DNA of 64,000 nt. Origin: Gloeopeniophorella convolvens. Taxonomy: Eukaryota > Basidiomycota > Agaricomycetes > Russulales. A program made the translations under genes and the position numbers. The stretch spans positions 1,116,001 through 1,180,000 of the forward strand of contig WTXD01000001.1 in the NCBI GenBank assembly GCA_022496205.1. The letters are read 5' to 3'. Of this stretch, positions 11,848-24,148 are shown in pieces; within the stretch, counting starts at the first letter, position 1; every line of letters begins with the position of its first letter. The notes beneath the pieces were generated by a model, which worked only from the letters and a program-made list of their open reading frames with translations, made no database searches and was not told the DNA's origin.

Positions 11848-13431
11848 TCACTTGCGCGTGGACCACCACGACTCGGAGCCCTTGAACACCCAGAGCTCCT
11901 TGCGCCCGCCGAGGCCGAGCAGCCCGTGCCGCGCGAGCGGCACGCTCGCGTCGAGCTTGAACGCCATGTCGTTGATGTACTTGAGTATGTGCGCGAGGAA
12001 CAGGTTCTTATCCGCGCCCATCCTGCGCCGCCGCCACCACCACCACCACCGAGTCAGCCACTACGCGTACGCGGAACGAGCGCGCGGCGCACCGTTGATC
12101 CCCGAGCGCAGCGTGAGCGTGAAGGTGTTTCCTCTTCCGACATCTGCTCGTTCACGATGCTGTGCGGGAACGCCGCGCGCAGGCTGAGCCCGAGCGAGTT
12201 GGCGACCGCGGCGGGCGGGTCGACGAACAAGACGCGGTCGCCCGAGTTGTTGAGCGACATGGCGAAAAAGTGCGCGCGCACGTCGACGGGCGCCGGATGA
12301 ACACGAGCCGCGGGCTCTTGAGCTGCGCGACCAACACACATGTCATGATGAGCCACGTCGACAAGGGCACGCGGCAGGGGACGCGTGACGCACCGCGCGC
12401 CCAGTGTTTATGGACGTCAAGTACACATAGCCCTGTCGGGAAGGCGGTCAGTCACGAGGCGCGCGCGGATCTTATCGCGATTGCCGCTGGGCTTACCTGC
12501 GTAGCGAACACCCAAAAGATGCGGCATATCATACGCTGCGCCCTGCAGGATCAACGCAGGGGGAGGAGCGGTGTCAGTGCGGGGCAGCATGGTGGCGATC
12601 GCGCACGTACATGATCGACTCGTGTCCCTTGGCGTCCCATGGCCTGCCGACAAACTTGACGCGCCACTCGGAGCCGCTGCGCGATTGGTGCGCGATGCCA
12701 GACGGCCACATCGGGAAGATGCGCTCGCGCAGCTCCTCGATGGTGTTCTGGAACACGAGGTTGCTCACCTCGAGCTCGTTTGGCGCGTTGACGGACAGGA
12801 AGATGTGATCTTGAGTAGACACAAGCCCGCAGGGAGAGGGAGAGCGGTCACGATGGTATCACGGGAGAGAGACGCGGGGGCGCGCACCAGGATCCACACG
12901 GGAGCTGGAGTTGGTACGCGTGCGCGATATCGAGTTTAACCGAGAGCGGTTCTCGACGGCAGCGGCAGCGCCTGAGTGCGTCCGCGCGCGCAAAAGGTTG
13001 GGCGCTGCGACGGGGTTGGGCGAGAGAGTGGCGGCGGCGGCGGCAGCAGCATTGGCAGCAGCAGCAGTGGAAGAGCTTGATCGCTCAGGGTGCCGCATGG
13101 CAGACCTGAGCGGCTTGCTGTGGCCGTGTTTCGATCCGCCGGTGGTGGTGTGTCTCCGATGTGGGTGTGGGGTTTGCGTGCGCGGGGGACGATGGGTGGG
13201 CGGCTGGGACGGAGCCTGCTGAAGAGCAGGCGGGGCGGTGTAAGGAGAGGGCTGCGGGAAGGGGACGTTCCCTGCGTAAGGGGTAGAGACGTATTGCTGC
13301 TGCTGCTGCTGCTGGCCCGAGTATTGATGCTGGATCGGCTGGGGCTGCTGCTGATAATACTGACCGGAATATGCGTACGCGGGTTGGGCTGCATAGGCCG
13401 CGCCGTTATATTGGCCGCCGTTGTACTGCAT
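11848..13431 (-). CDS. Uncharacterised protein: Q/Y-rich low-complexity N-terminus plus conserved C-terminal domain
   Basis: Not recognised as a named family. Exon 1 (13431-12889) encodes a low-complexity region rich in Gln, Tyr, Gly and Pro with a Q7 tract, then a basic Ser/Ala-rich stretch. Exons 2-4 (12809-12611, 12542-12497, from 12432) encode a folded part: DHIFLSVNAPNELEVSN, MICRIFWVFATQ, GYVYLTSINTGR. Later parts read RLVFIRRP, HFFAMSLNNSG, FTLTLRSGING, and the end (ADKNLFLAHILKYINDMAFKLD, quoted in part, then LWVFKGSESWWS). The frame needs one extra base at a C run (12288-12290) and one at an A run (12128-12130). With those the protein is continuous, suggesting base-calling losses. 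No signal peptide or membrane segment. It diverges from MPC1. Confidence 0.6.
13295..13314 (-). repeat. CAG/TGC trinucleotide tract encoding polyglutamine
   Basis: About seven TGC units on the plus strand, read as a Gln tract in the Q/Y-rich protein; a potential length-polymorphic microsatellite. Confidence 0.8.
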
Positions 13432-13831
13432 GGCGAGCGGGATCGAGAACAGGGACGAGAGAAAAGCTAGGAGAGCGGTAAATGGGAGAGCGGAGGAAAG
13501 AGAGGGTCGGAAGGAGAAACGCTGAGACAAGAGGAGAGAAGAGCGGCAACGTGGTCGAGGGCCCCTTCCTTTTTCGGACCGGGCGCTGTATTCAAGTCAA
13601 AGCGTGGGCGCGAGCGAAACAAAACACAGCAGAGCGAGACAAGCCAGAGCGCGCTGTGCCGCGCAGCGGCGACGGTTTGGGAGGAGCGGCGAGAGTTGCG
13701 CTGAGGACGAGAGGATCAACATAATTCAGTTGAACGAGCCCGGGAAAGCAAAGCCACGTGGTCTGGCCTTGGTCTTGCTCGCCGGCGCTTTCCGAGGCCA
13801 TCTTTCCACCTCCGTTCCGTCACTGCTCCTC
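13432..13831. promoter_or_regulatory. Divergent promoter region, Q/Y-rich gene/MPC1
   Basis: 400 bp between two start codons facing away from each other. Purine-rich stretches such as GGAAAGAGAGGG occur near 13494. No coding content supported. Confidence 0.35.
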
Positions 13832-14465
13832 ATGGCCTCGACATTCCTCCACTGGCTGCGCTCTCCCGCAGCACGCGAGTACTTCTTCAGTCAGTCACCC
13901 TTCACCTCTCTTTTCATTACCACTAACCACGCGCCCTGCAGGCACCCACTTCTGGGGACCCGTCTGTCTCTGCTTTCTGAACAATAGACCCGTGACTCAC
14001 CCCACCCCCAACCTAGGTCGCAAACTGGGGGCTTCCCCTCGCTGCCATCGCAGACCTCCGAAAAGATGAAGAAGTCATCTCGGGCACCATGACCTCCGCT
14101 CTCGCGGCCTACTCGTGCGTTCCAGTCGTGTGCCGCCCAGCCCAGCCCCACTGACCCCCGTGCGCAGCATGGTCTTCATGCGCTTCGGTGGGTGACTCCT
14201 CTGGCGCCTCGGTCCGGGCGCGGCTCATCCTTTCGCAGCATGGAGGGTCCAGCCACGGAACTACCTCCTGTTCGCCTGCCACGCGACCAACGCGACCGCA
14301 CAGCTCACCCAGGGCTACCGCTTCGTCAACTACTGGCACTACGGCGGTAAGGATGCAAAGACAGGCAGCACGGCCATCGAGGCTGCCCCAACACCCGACG
14401 CCGCCAAGGGCAAGATCGTGGAGGCCGTCAAAGCCGCGCAGGAAGAAGGGCGGTCAACCAAGTAG
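13832..14465 (+). CDS. MPC1: Mitochondrial pyruvate carrier subunit 1
   Basis: Subunit of the inner-membrane heterodimer that imports pyruvate into the matrix. Exons 13832-13889, 13942-13961, 14017-14114, 14168-14187 and 14239-14465 join to 140 residues; two exons are only 20 nt. Family motifs are clear: the N-terminal amphipathic helix [22 protein letters not shown], quoted in part, then [34 protein letters not shown], and [19 protein letters not shown], together the usual three short hydrophobic segments. The Lys/Ala/Glu-rich tail after WHYGG is typical of fungal members. Length matches the family (110-150 residues). Confidence 0.93.
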
Positions 14466-14654
14466 TCATACATGGATATCCAGCCATATCCTAATCACTA
14501 GAGTTCTGACTGCGTATATACATACACTCGCGTCCCAGCCGAATCCACAGCGTAAACCAGCCCCAACCAAAAGAAGTTTGAAATCTGCACAGATGATACA
14601 CAGCGAGTATAGAAGCCCGCGCCCGGCCTTCTCAGTGGGAGACATATTTACTGA

Positions 14655-17600
14655 TCACCAGAAGCCGTCGTCCGCTTCTCCTTCGCCCTTCTTTTTCTTC
14701 TTCCCGCCGCCCTGCGCGAGCACTTGTCGCTCGTACATCTCTGCAACCTACAGCACCCCGCGGCCGCGCCGGCGATTAGCACATCCAGTGCAGTCAGACA
14801 GCCAGTCAGTCGGCGCTGCTTACCTGCTCCGGCCCCGTCGCGTCGTCGGCGCCTTTGTCGTCGCGCACCCGGATGAACCGCGGGAACCGCAGCGAGATGC
14901 CGCGTTCCTCAATCTGCCGCCGCCGTCAGATAAGATTATCCGGACCAGCGCGCGGGGCGCGCAACGCACCAGGCCCTGCGCGGCGGTGTACACCGGGCTC
15001 AGGCTCAGGTCGGCCGTGAGCACCTCCCACACGACGCGCGGCTCGAACCACACGTCGGGCTTCGCGCCGCCGACCTTGACGTCGCCGCGCGCCTTGTCCG
15101 TCTCGAGCGGCTGCAGCGCCGCGTAGTGCGCCGCGAGCGCCTCCTCGCTGAACCCGGTGCCGATCTTGCAGATCGTCTGGAACTCCTCCGCGTCCGCGTC
15201 GTAGCACGCGAGCAGGAACGCGCCGTACACGTTGTGCGCTTGCCCTTGCCGTGGTACCCGCCCACGACGACCAGGTCGAGCGAGTCGCCCACGCCCGCGA
15301 GGTAGTCTTTTTCAGCTGGGGTGCGTCAGTGTATCGGTGGGGGCCGGCGCAAGCGCGGGATGCCCACCTTGAGCCAGTTGACGCTGCGCCGCGACGGCTC
15401 GTAGTAGCTCGCCTCGCTGTCGAGCATCTTGACCATCAGGCCCTCGCAGCCGTCCTTGACGCTCTCGTCGAGGAACGTCTGGATGTCCTCCGTCTTCTCG
15501 CTGTCCGACGACTTTGCGAACTGGAACTCAAAGTCGACCGGCTGGAAGTGCTTCTGGAGGAGCTCCCTCCGCTCCGTCAGGTTGCGCCGCAGCATCGGCT
15601 ACGTGCCACTTGTCAGCGCTGGAATTGGCAGGGAGGGGTGGGCGCGGCTTACCTCCCCGTTGAGGTAGAGGAGGTCGAACGCAAAGAGGCACACGCGTAT
15701 TTGGATGTCCTCAACTTTGACGTCCTTCCGCTTGCGCTTGCTCAGCTCCTGGAACGGCATCAGCCTGCCCGTCGTCCTGTCGATCGCGACCGCCTCCGCG
15801 TCGAGCACAAACGACTCGGTGCCCTCCTTGATGCACTGCAACACCCAGTCAGCCCCCGCGCAAAGCATCGCGCGCAGAGAAGACCCTGACGTGCGGCAGC
15901 TGCTCGACCAGATCGGGATACTTCTTGCTCATGTCCTCCGAGTTGCGGCTGAACACACTGATGGTGCCATTGGCCAGCCTGTGCACCTGCGCGCGCTCGC
16001 CGTCGTACTTGTACTCGCACGTGAAGTGCTTGTCCTCGAAGCGGTCTAGCACCTCGCCGATCGCCTTGGTCGGCTTGGCAAGCATCGGCTTGAGCGGCAC
16101 GCCCGGAGTGAGCTTGCACTCGTCGCGCAGCTTGCCCACGCCCACGGTGAGCAGCGCGGGAACGACCCGGTCGTAATTCGGTAGCTCGCTGAGGGCACAC
16201 GGGTCTGAGTCGTATCCAGGTCGTCGCGGATGCGACGCCGGGCCTCACCTGTAGACCGACTTGACGCTGGCAACGCCCTCTTCTAGCCGCTGCGCGAGTT
16301 TCTCTGGGCTCCACTTCTTCCCGGCTATATGGCAACATGAGTTACGGACGCCTCGAGATCAGCAAGACTTACATTGCTCTTGCTCTGCCAGGACGGCAGC
16401 ATACGCCAGAGCCACGAGCACCGTCCGCTCTGCATTACCTATCCGAAGCTTGCCTTCCAAGCTGCGGACGATATACTTGGCCTCCTCGCCTTTGCACGCG
16501 GCGAGCAGCTTAGTGATAATGGACACTTTCTTGTTTTGAGACTGCAAGGTACCTGTCAGCCTTCAGGTCTGTGCGCCGCAGAGTCGCGTCAGCGTACCGA
16601 GTGTCCGGTACTCAGCGCAATTTCTCTGAGATTCGTGAACACAAAGGGCACTGTGAGAGGCTTGGGCTTGAAAAGCGTCTTTTGATTGTTCTTCGAGTTC
16701 TGTGTGCGGCTTGAGCACCGTGAAGACGGTGGCAGAAAGAGACGGTATACCATCGCCACCAGCCCAAGGTCGCCCTCCTTCTTCAAGTCCGCCTTGATGA
16801 GCTGCAGACTGCGCCCCGTCGACTCGCCAATCGCCTTGATGAGCAGGCTCTCGCCAATGCCCAGCTCCACGCCCACATAGTCCGGGCACAGCTGCACAAA
16901 CACAACGCGCCGCCGTCAGCCGCGCCGTCCCGCGCGCGCAGAGAGGGAAGCAAGGGACAGACACGGTTGATGCACAGGTACACCGTGCGGAGCAGCGAGT
17001 CGGTATCGCCGGGCTTGCGCCGCTGGATGACGAGCAGCATGAGGCTCATCAGCAGCGACGTCTTCTCGAGGCGCTTCGTCGTTGCCTCGATGAGCGCGAA
17101 CGCCTTGGCGAGCGCGGCATATGGCACCCTGCAGCGGCGCGGTCAGCGTCATCAGGCGCAACGGGGACGCGCCACGCACGGGTCGCCCGCCTTCCACCCC
17201 TCGACGTCCATCTCGGCGCGCCGATCTAAAGCCCCCTCCGCGCTGCAGCGCATCAGCACGAGCATCAAACGCCACAAGTGCGGGAGCGGCGCGCGCACCT
17301 CTTCGACGCAGCCTTGCGCTCCTCGGCGTCCTCGAGCTCCTCCTCACCCGAGTCGCCATCTTCGTCGTCCTCCTCCGCCTTGCGAGGAGGCTGCTCCTTC
17401 TCCGTAGCGCTCGACGCGCCCGCCTCGTCCGCGTCCTCCATCTCGACATCTGCATCCTCCTCCGGCACGGCTTTCGCCTTGCCCTTGCCCTTAGCCTTAC
17501 CGCTCTCCTTCGCCTGCGCCTTGGCTTTTGCCTTGGGCTTCGGCTTCGGCTCCTTGGCCTCTGCCTTGGTGCGCTTCGCCGCCACCTTTTCGGCGGGCTT

Positions 17601-18110
17601 GACTTTCTCCGTCGGTGGTGGTGGTGGTGGTGGTGGGGCGGCGACGACGACGCGGCGGGACTCGGACTGCGCGACGGCGCCTCTGCAGCGCTCGAGCTTG
17701 GCGCGGGTCCGTCGTCCTCGTCGTCCTCGATAACCATCTTGCGCCGCTTCGCCTGCGGCGCGGGCGCGGGCGACGGTGTCCCTGCATCATCCTCAGCTCG
17801 CAGCACCGCGCCTAGGGCCGCGGGGTACGCACGGCTGGCTCCCTCCTCTACCGACGGCGATGGAGAGGGTAACGGCGGAGACTTGCGCTTCGGCGCGGGC
17901 GCGGGGGCTGCACCGCCGCGCGTGAGTGAGTGAGTGAGCACGCCAACATCCAGCAAGCACGAAGCACGCACGTTCCACGTCCCCCTCCTCCTCGTCTTTC
18001 TTCACGTCTGCAGACTTGGGCGCGGCGCCCTTCTTGCGCTGCCCAGCCCACAGCTCCGTCAGGCTCGCCTGCTGTGGCGGCGCCTGCTTCCTCTTCGACC
18101 CAGGGGGCAT
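14655..18110 (-). CDS. LIG1: DNA ligase I (ATP-dependent replicative ligase)
   Basis: Seals Okazaki fragments and repair nicks. The N-terminus ([14 protein letters not shown]) is followed by a PIP-box-like QASLTELW for PCNA binding, then a long acidic/basic disordered region rich in Lys, Ala and Glu. The DNA-binding domain includes [20 protein letters not shown] and [20 protein letters not shown]. The adenylation domain has the catalytic lysine in [28 protein letters not shown], and [10 protein letters not shown]. The OB-fold part includes [35 protein letters not shown] and [16 protein letters not shown]. The C-terminus [21 protein letters not shown] is Lys-rich (quoted in part). About ten small introns interrupt it. 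The frame slips at the G run 17635-17638 inside the disordered tail, probably a lost base. Start ATG 18110, stop 14655. Confidence 0.95.
17613..17638 (-). repeat. (TGG)n microsatellite inside LIG1
   Basis: About seven GGT/TGG units in the disordered N-terminal part of LIG1, ending in GGGG where the reading frame changes. Read as poly-Pro in the frame that continues downstream and as poly-His in the frame that enters from upstream. Confidence 0.75.
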
Positions 18111-19062
18111 CGTGACGAATTTAGCTGTCCAGTACCATACGTCAGCACACGCGCAGGGCCGTCTGGTATGAGTGTACGCGCGCGCACCAAGTGTCTGCTG
18201 TCTTCCCATGCGCGAGACGGGGCTGCGCGCGAGAATCTGGCTGAGGCGCGTTGGTGCCCTTGCGGTGGTGAGGCGGACGCGTCGGGGCAGCGTCGCGGTC
18301 GCCGCAAACATGTGCGCGCGCACGTGACCCCACGCGGCCCCATTTGTACACCGCGTCACACCCACGACCACAATTGAATGTGCATCTGTCCTCCAATTAA
18401 AGCAGGCTGATCATTGAGAGGCAGCGAGAGAGTTTATGTTTCGAGAGAGAGAGAGAAAGTGGAATACGGCGTCTCCAAGCTATAGTACTAGAACACTCCA
18501 TACTCCTGTACAACCACGCGACTGACGAGCGGACAAAGAGAGAAGACAAGGGAAGGGAAAGACGGACGGGCGAAACGAGAGCAGAGATGACTGACATGGA
18601 CCGACAAATACCCCTATAAAAATGCGGAAAAGGGGGATGGGGGTGGGTGAGGTGGGTAGAGACGTGCAGGGACGGTAAATACATAACAATGTCACAACCG
18701 AGCAGTGAAGGGGGCAGATGGGCGAGCGTCCGCAGTGGCGGCGGCAGCAGCGGCGGCGCGCGCAGTGGAGGGTAGGTGTAGCAAGTGGGAGGCAGCGAGG
18801 CGGCCGCGCGGTCAACGCGTGTCGAGCGGGCGCAGCAGGGCGGACAGTCCGTGCGCACGGCCACCGTTCAACGCGCGGACGCCCCGGGCCCGGCGTGTCC
18901 ACCAATCCGCATCTCTACTCATCAATCAACGCAAACAACTATAATCGTATAACCAGCGCGGGCGAGGGGTGTACTTGCGCGGTCCGGGCGCTAGGAAGCG
19001 CTCATCATGCTGCGGCCGGCCGTGAGCACACGAGGGGCCACCACCAACTCCTGAGCGGGCGC
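18111..19062. other. LIG1 upstream region and PPZ 3' flank
   Basis: Holds the LIG1 promoter near 18111-18400 and the 3' UTR of the phosphatase gene further right. A GA-rich microsatellite at about 18440-18458 is the only repeat seen. No supported gene. Confidence 0.4.
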
Positions 19063-20675
19063 TCACCTCTTCCGCTTCGCTTTGGTCATCTCTTTGCGGA
19101 GCGCGGGCCCGTCGAGCGGTTTCAAGAGCTCAAAGGCACATAGCAGGTCCTCCGAGACGCTGCGCACACGTGTGGGTCAGCGGTCCGTCACCTCTGAAAC
19201 GCAAGGAAGCCCTGGCTCACCTCATGCACGCCCCGTAATTGTCGAACTCTGCGTGGTGCGTCATGAGCCCAGGAACGCGGACAATGGCAGTGACGCACCT
19301 CCGCAATAGTTCGGTGCGCTGAACACCGTGACCAAGGTCCGGTCGTTCCAGAACTCGTACCCGTCCTCCACCACCATGTGCGCTCGGCATATGAGGTCCA
19401 TGTCGTACCGCACGAGGAACTCGTTGATGATGGCCTTGCCGAAGCAGAAGCTGACCCCGCGCTCGTTGTCCTCCCAGTCGAGCGCAGTATCCGATGGGTC
19501 CGACCAGAGCAGGTCGTTGAGCAGGCCGTAGTCGGGCACGTCCGTCGGCCGTTGGAGTGCCTTGATGTCCTCCATCGACTGAAGCGACGGCGAGAGCCCG
19601 CCGTGCACGCAGAAGATCTTCGACGCGACGATGGCGGCGATAGGGAGACAGTTGAACACGTCGACGAACGTCTTCCATGTCTTGATGTTACACCGCCGCT
19701 TGCACTCGTCATAGAAGCCATACACTGTAGCGCGCGCAGCATCATCAGCCACCGCACGGACGCCAAGCCAAACCAAGACAGCCACCCACCTCGCGTCACG
19801 TTCGCGCACTCGTGGTTGCCCCGCAGGAGGAAGAAGTTCTCGGGATACTTGATCTTGTAGCAGAGCAGGAGCAGAAACGTCTCGAGGCTCTGCTTGCCGC
19901 GGTCGACATAGTCGCCGAGAAAGAGGTAATTCGCCGCGGGTGGGAAGCCACACATCTCGAATAGGCGGATGAGATCCGAGTACTGTCCGTGCACGTCGCC
20001 GACAATCTTGACAGGCGGCGAGAGCTCAATGAGCGTGGGCTGGGACAGGAACACCTCGCGTGCGGCCTGGCATATGGCCACAATCTCCGGGTTCTTCAGG
20101 CAGAGCGACTTGCTGACCTTGCCCGTATAGCCGACGTCCAACAGGCGCTGGATCATGTCGTCGACGTCGAACGAGCGGAGCTTGTCCCTGCTGCTCGAGA
20201 GCGGGCCGGCCGACGCGAGCGAGTCGCCGCCGCCGCCGGGGACGCCGCTGCCTACGGAGCCGCCGCCCGACTGAGCAGAACCATTGTGCGCGAGGATGGT
20301 CGCAGCGGGGATGTCGAGTGGGGGCGGGCGGCTGCTCTGGGTGGGTGAGGCAGAGGGTGAGTTGGAGGCGTTGGAGGGCGAGGCGGTGACGTCCGGCGAG
20401 GAGCCGTTCTGCGCGAGGGACTTGGGAATGGCGGAGGGAGCGCCGGGCGGGCGCTCTCCGCTACCGTTTGGAGGGTTCGTCTGGCCGTCGGGAGCAGAGA
20501 CGCTGATCGAGGGAGCGGCGAGGGCAGCTGCTGCGCCGTTTCCTGTGGCACGAGACAGGCTCTGGTGGGGGGAGTCATTCGGTTCTGGAGCGGCGGGGTC
20601 GGAGTCAGCAAGGCCGACGTCTTTGTCCTTGTCCTTCCCACCCTTTCTTGACTTTTTGGACGGCTGCTGGCCCAT
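19063..20675 (-). CDS. PPZ1: PPZ-type serine/threonine protein phosphatase (PP1 superfamily)
   Basis: Fungal PP1-like phosphatase with a long regulatory N-terminus; PPZ enzymes act in cation homeostasis and cell-wall integrity. The first ~150 residues are Ser/Pro/Ala-rich and begin [13 protein letters not shown], with Gly2 suited to N-myristoylation, as in Ppz1. The catalytic domain follows: [54 protein letters not shown], then after an intron [42 protein letters not shown] and SAPNYCG. All metal ligands (GDxHG, GDxVDRG, GNHE, the two later His) are present. The C-terminus is short and basic, EMTKAKRKR, before a TGA whose context AGGTGAGC also looks like a donor, so one more exon cannot be excluded. 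Confidence 0.92.
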
Positions 20676-21032
20676 GGAAAGGCCGCGAGAGGAGGATGAG
20701 GAGGAGGAAGGGCCGGGCGACTGTGACCTAGACCTGGAGAGTCTATTTGTGAACGCAGAGAAGAGCGAATGAGCCAGCTTGTATGAGTCCAGGAGACCGT
20801 CTGGGAGCGCCGGTGTTGTGTGACGGTGGTGGAGAGATCAGCCCCGGCCAGACGCGGATTCATACGCGGGGGAACGACCCGTGATCTGTTTGGTTCTTAT
20901 TTGGTTGCTCCGTCTCAATTCCATCCAGTCGCATATATCTCATTGCACCCCCCTTTTCGTCGCATAACATACGATAGACACATAGCGCAAACATAACACA
21001 GGCCAGTATGCGACCAGCAAGACTCCTGCCAC
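20676..21032. other. Intergenic, PPZ promoter and RPS11 3' flank
   Basis: About 360 bp, both flanking genes on the minus strand. No coding frame or repeat seen. Confidence 0.35.
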
Positions 21033-21829
21033 TCAGAACTTGCCAAACGTCTTGGTCGACGCCTTGCTCTTCGACACCCGCAGCACGTTGAACCGCACTG
21101 TTTTCGACAGCGGCCGGCACTGGCCTGCAACAAGCACCCCGCACACAGTCAGCACCAGCTCCGCACACGACGGGGCACGCCCGCTCCCACTGACCGACGG
21201 TGACCACATCTCCGGGCTCAACGCGGAATGCAGGCGATGCGTGCGCCGCCAGATTTTTGTGCCTCTTCTCGTAACGGTCTACGGGACGTAGCGCAGCACA
21301 CGACGTGCGCATGTGAGCACTAGGCCAGACCCCCCATCACATGGAGCCACGCACTGTATTTGGGCACGTAATGGAGATAGTCGCGGCGGATGACGATCGT
21401 GCGCGTCATCTTCGTCGAGACGACGCGGCCGGTGAGGATGCGGCCACGGATCGAGACCTCGCCGGTGAACGGGCACTTCTTGTCTGCGCTCGCGCCAAAC
21501 ATGTGAGACAGCTGCGTGCAGGGCGCAGGGTGGCACACGCACCGATGTAGGTCCCGCTGATCGCGTCGGCGGGTGTCTTGAAGCCAAGACCGACATCCTT
21601 GTACCACCGCTTCTCCTTCGTCGAGACCTTCTTTCCGCCTGTCCGTCGTCACGCAGAGTCCATCGTCAGACGCTCCCCCATCTCCCAGGACAGATTAAAC
21701 CTCCACGCACCACGCGCCTTGGCGTTTTGGAAGAGGGCTTGCTTCTGGAATGCCTTTTCAATCTGTGCGGGATCCGGTCAACATCAATCCCAGAGTCGCG
21801 GCAGAGATTGGACACACTTGTTCAGCCAT
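21033..21829 (-). CDS. RPS11: 40S ribosomal protein S11 (uS17)
   Basis: Small-subunit protein binding 18S rRNA. The first coding exon is 12 nt (MAEQ, 21829-21818). Later exons give [89 protein letters not shown], then [40 protein letters not shown] and the C-terminal KTFGKF. This is nearly full-length identity to the eukaryotic family pattern, about 155 residues. The gene is broken by at least five introns, heavy for a small ribosomal gene but usual in basidiomycetes. Confidence 0.96.
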
Positions 21830-22319
21830 GGCGATAGTCTTGAGGCCGGAGAGGAGAGGAAATGGCGCGGGGCGAGTGCTTGAAGTTTGGGTGGACCGTC
21901 AGTTCCCAAACGGGTAATCTGTCCTCAGCCACCAACAAACAGCTGTACAGTTCATCGGCATCTCCCGGCGCGGGTCTTTTGCTCACAGACTTTTGTATCT
22001 ACGAAGACGATGTATGTATGCATGCATGTATGCTACACGATACGCAGGAGCCAAGCGTCCATTATCCACGTATGTGTGCGTAAGTAGCGTTCGCCGATTG
22101 ATCAGCGTATGTGAGAGTGAGAGAAACGAGTCCGTGCAATCGGCTACAAGTCAGATTTGAAAGGTCGCGGTGCGCAGACTATAACGAACGTATACGTGAT
22201 AAACAATGTCCATAGGCATAGAGTGTCCAATGGGATGCCGGTATCGTAACAAGGCGTAAAGAACAGATGCGACACACGGGATCTCTGGACAAGCAGAGCA
22301 AAACCTAGTCCGTCCAAGC
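21830..22319. other. Intergenic, RPS11 promoter and 3' flank of membrane-protein gene
   Basis: About 490 bp. Contains the RPS11 upstream region and, toward 22100-22300, AT-richer DNA likely to be the 3' UTR of the gene to the right. Nothing else seen. Confidence 0.35.
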
Positions 22320-24114
22320 TTATTCCTCGTTGCTTAGGCGGTTTCGGACCTGAGAAACAAGAACGTCAAGTAAAGCACACCTCGCAAGTGTCATCACACA
22401 TACCTCGAGCACTGGTCTTGAATAATCGACGTCGTCTCTCAGCTCCTGGCTCTTGGTCCTGTCCGACCGAAGCCCCGCGGCCAAGTTGGGATCCAACCGG
22501 TCGTCCGGCGTCGAAGAGCGCTCGTCAGAATCAACAAGACTCGCTCGCGCGGCCTCTGGTGAATGGCCATGCGAAGTGGTCGACCGCTTAGGGTTCCGGG
22601 GTGGTGGTGTCGGCGGCTTGGGAGTAGACGGCGTGGCCGGTCCAGGGGTTTCCGCGGAGGCCAGCGCCATCCCGGCGAGAAGCCCGTCCATGCTCCCTGC
22701 GCTGTACTGCGGAACATGCCCGGCGCCAGCGGGCCTGCTGGCTGCGCTCGTGTAGCTGTCTAGCCGGGAGTGGTATCCCTCCGGCGCTGTCATCAACCCG
22801 TGCTGTGTTGGGCTCTCCGAGCGAGCCGGGATGTACCCTCCGCGGCCGGGCGGGCCGAATTCTGCGTACGGGTCGAAGCCCTGGTTAGCACCAGCAGCCT
22901 CCGCCGCACGCTCCTCGTCAGTGATGGGCGTGCTGAGCGTCGGGTGCGAGCTGTACGAGCTGAACCGCTGTCCCATTTCAGGGCCTGGAACCGGAGCCGG
23001 AGCTGGCCCAAATTCCTCATCTTCAATGGGCGCACGGTTGTAACCTGCAGCGGCGAGCGTCGCGGACACCGCAGTCTCATGCTCGATCCTGCGACGACGG
23101 CGTCTCCGGCGGACAAAGAAGAATATCCACAAACAGATGGACGCCGCAGCAAGCCCGACAATCAGGAAGACACCAGCGACAGCTCCCTTGTTATGGAAGA
23201 ACCTGTAACGCGTGAGCATAACCATGGGAAATGAACCAAGATGTACCAAAGTGGCTGGACATACTGTGAATGGGAACCAGAGCGGTCATTCGGGCTCAGC
23301 GTCGGATTCGCGACAACCTCGGTCTGAGTGACCACAGCACCATTGCTTAGAGTCGAAGTGAAGGTCGTGGTAACTCCGGAGGTGCAGTCGAGGTCGGCTG
23401 GCCTAGGCTATTGGTCGTCTGGACAAATACAGTGCTCGAGAATGTTGTGCTAATTTTACACATGAATTGACAGCGGTGAGACGGAAGATATAGCGAAACT
23501 CACGTGGGACGATCGGTAGATGAAGAAGACCGTGTAGGGCGATTGTTGGCTGGCGAATTCGAGCTGCTGCTTGTGGATGAGTTGGACGGATCCGCAGACG
23601 AAGATGTGGAGCTCGAAGGCGGCTGAGAACTCGAAGAAGTCGGCGGTGGAGTGCTAGAGCTGCTGCTAGGTGGAGCGCTAGTGGACGAGCTACTAGAAGA
23701 GGAACTGTCACTACTGCTTGAGCTGCTGCTGCTTGAGCTGGACGATGAAGACGAGGATGAAGGTGGGGGGTTAGAGGAAGAAGATGGGGGAGGGTTAGAG
23801 GAAGAAGATGGGGGAGGATTAGAGGAAGAAGATGGAGGAGGATTAGAGGAAGAAGACGAGGGAGGGTTGGTGGAAGAAGATGAAGGAGGGTTACTTGAGG
23901 AAGACGGGGGAGGGGCTGAGCTCGATGAAGATGAAGAGGTCGACGTCGGAGGAGGAGCAGAGGAACTTGATCTGAGGAACGGACCACACGTCAGCACGCA
24001 CAGAGCCCAAACCGAGCAAAGCGTGCACTCACGAAGAATCCGACGTTGGGCCTGAAGTCGAGGCGGATGAAGAAGACGTGGGTTGTTGAGACGAGGAGGA
24101 AGATGTAGGGAGTG

Positions 24115-24148
<34 letters not shown>

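Noticed and set aside
11848..13431. Calling the Q/Y-rich gene a pseudogene because of two frame slips
   Set aside because: Both slips are single-base and homopolymer-linked, the same pattern as in essential genes such as LIG1, and the protein is otherwise continuous.
17121..17933. Plus-strand frame with Leu-rich and poly-Trp stretches across LIG1
   Set aside because: Antisense of the Lys/Ala-rich disordered tail and (TGG)n repeat of LIG1.
18397..18905. Minus-strand frames downstream of the phosphatase
   Set aside because: Lie in the 3' flank; no conserved content or splice signals.
23651..24055. Plus-strand Glu/Leu/Gly-rich frame
   Set aside because: Antisense reading of the NPPPSSSS minisatellite.
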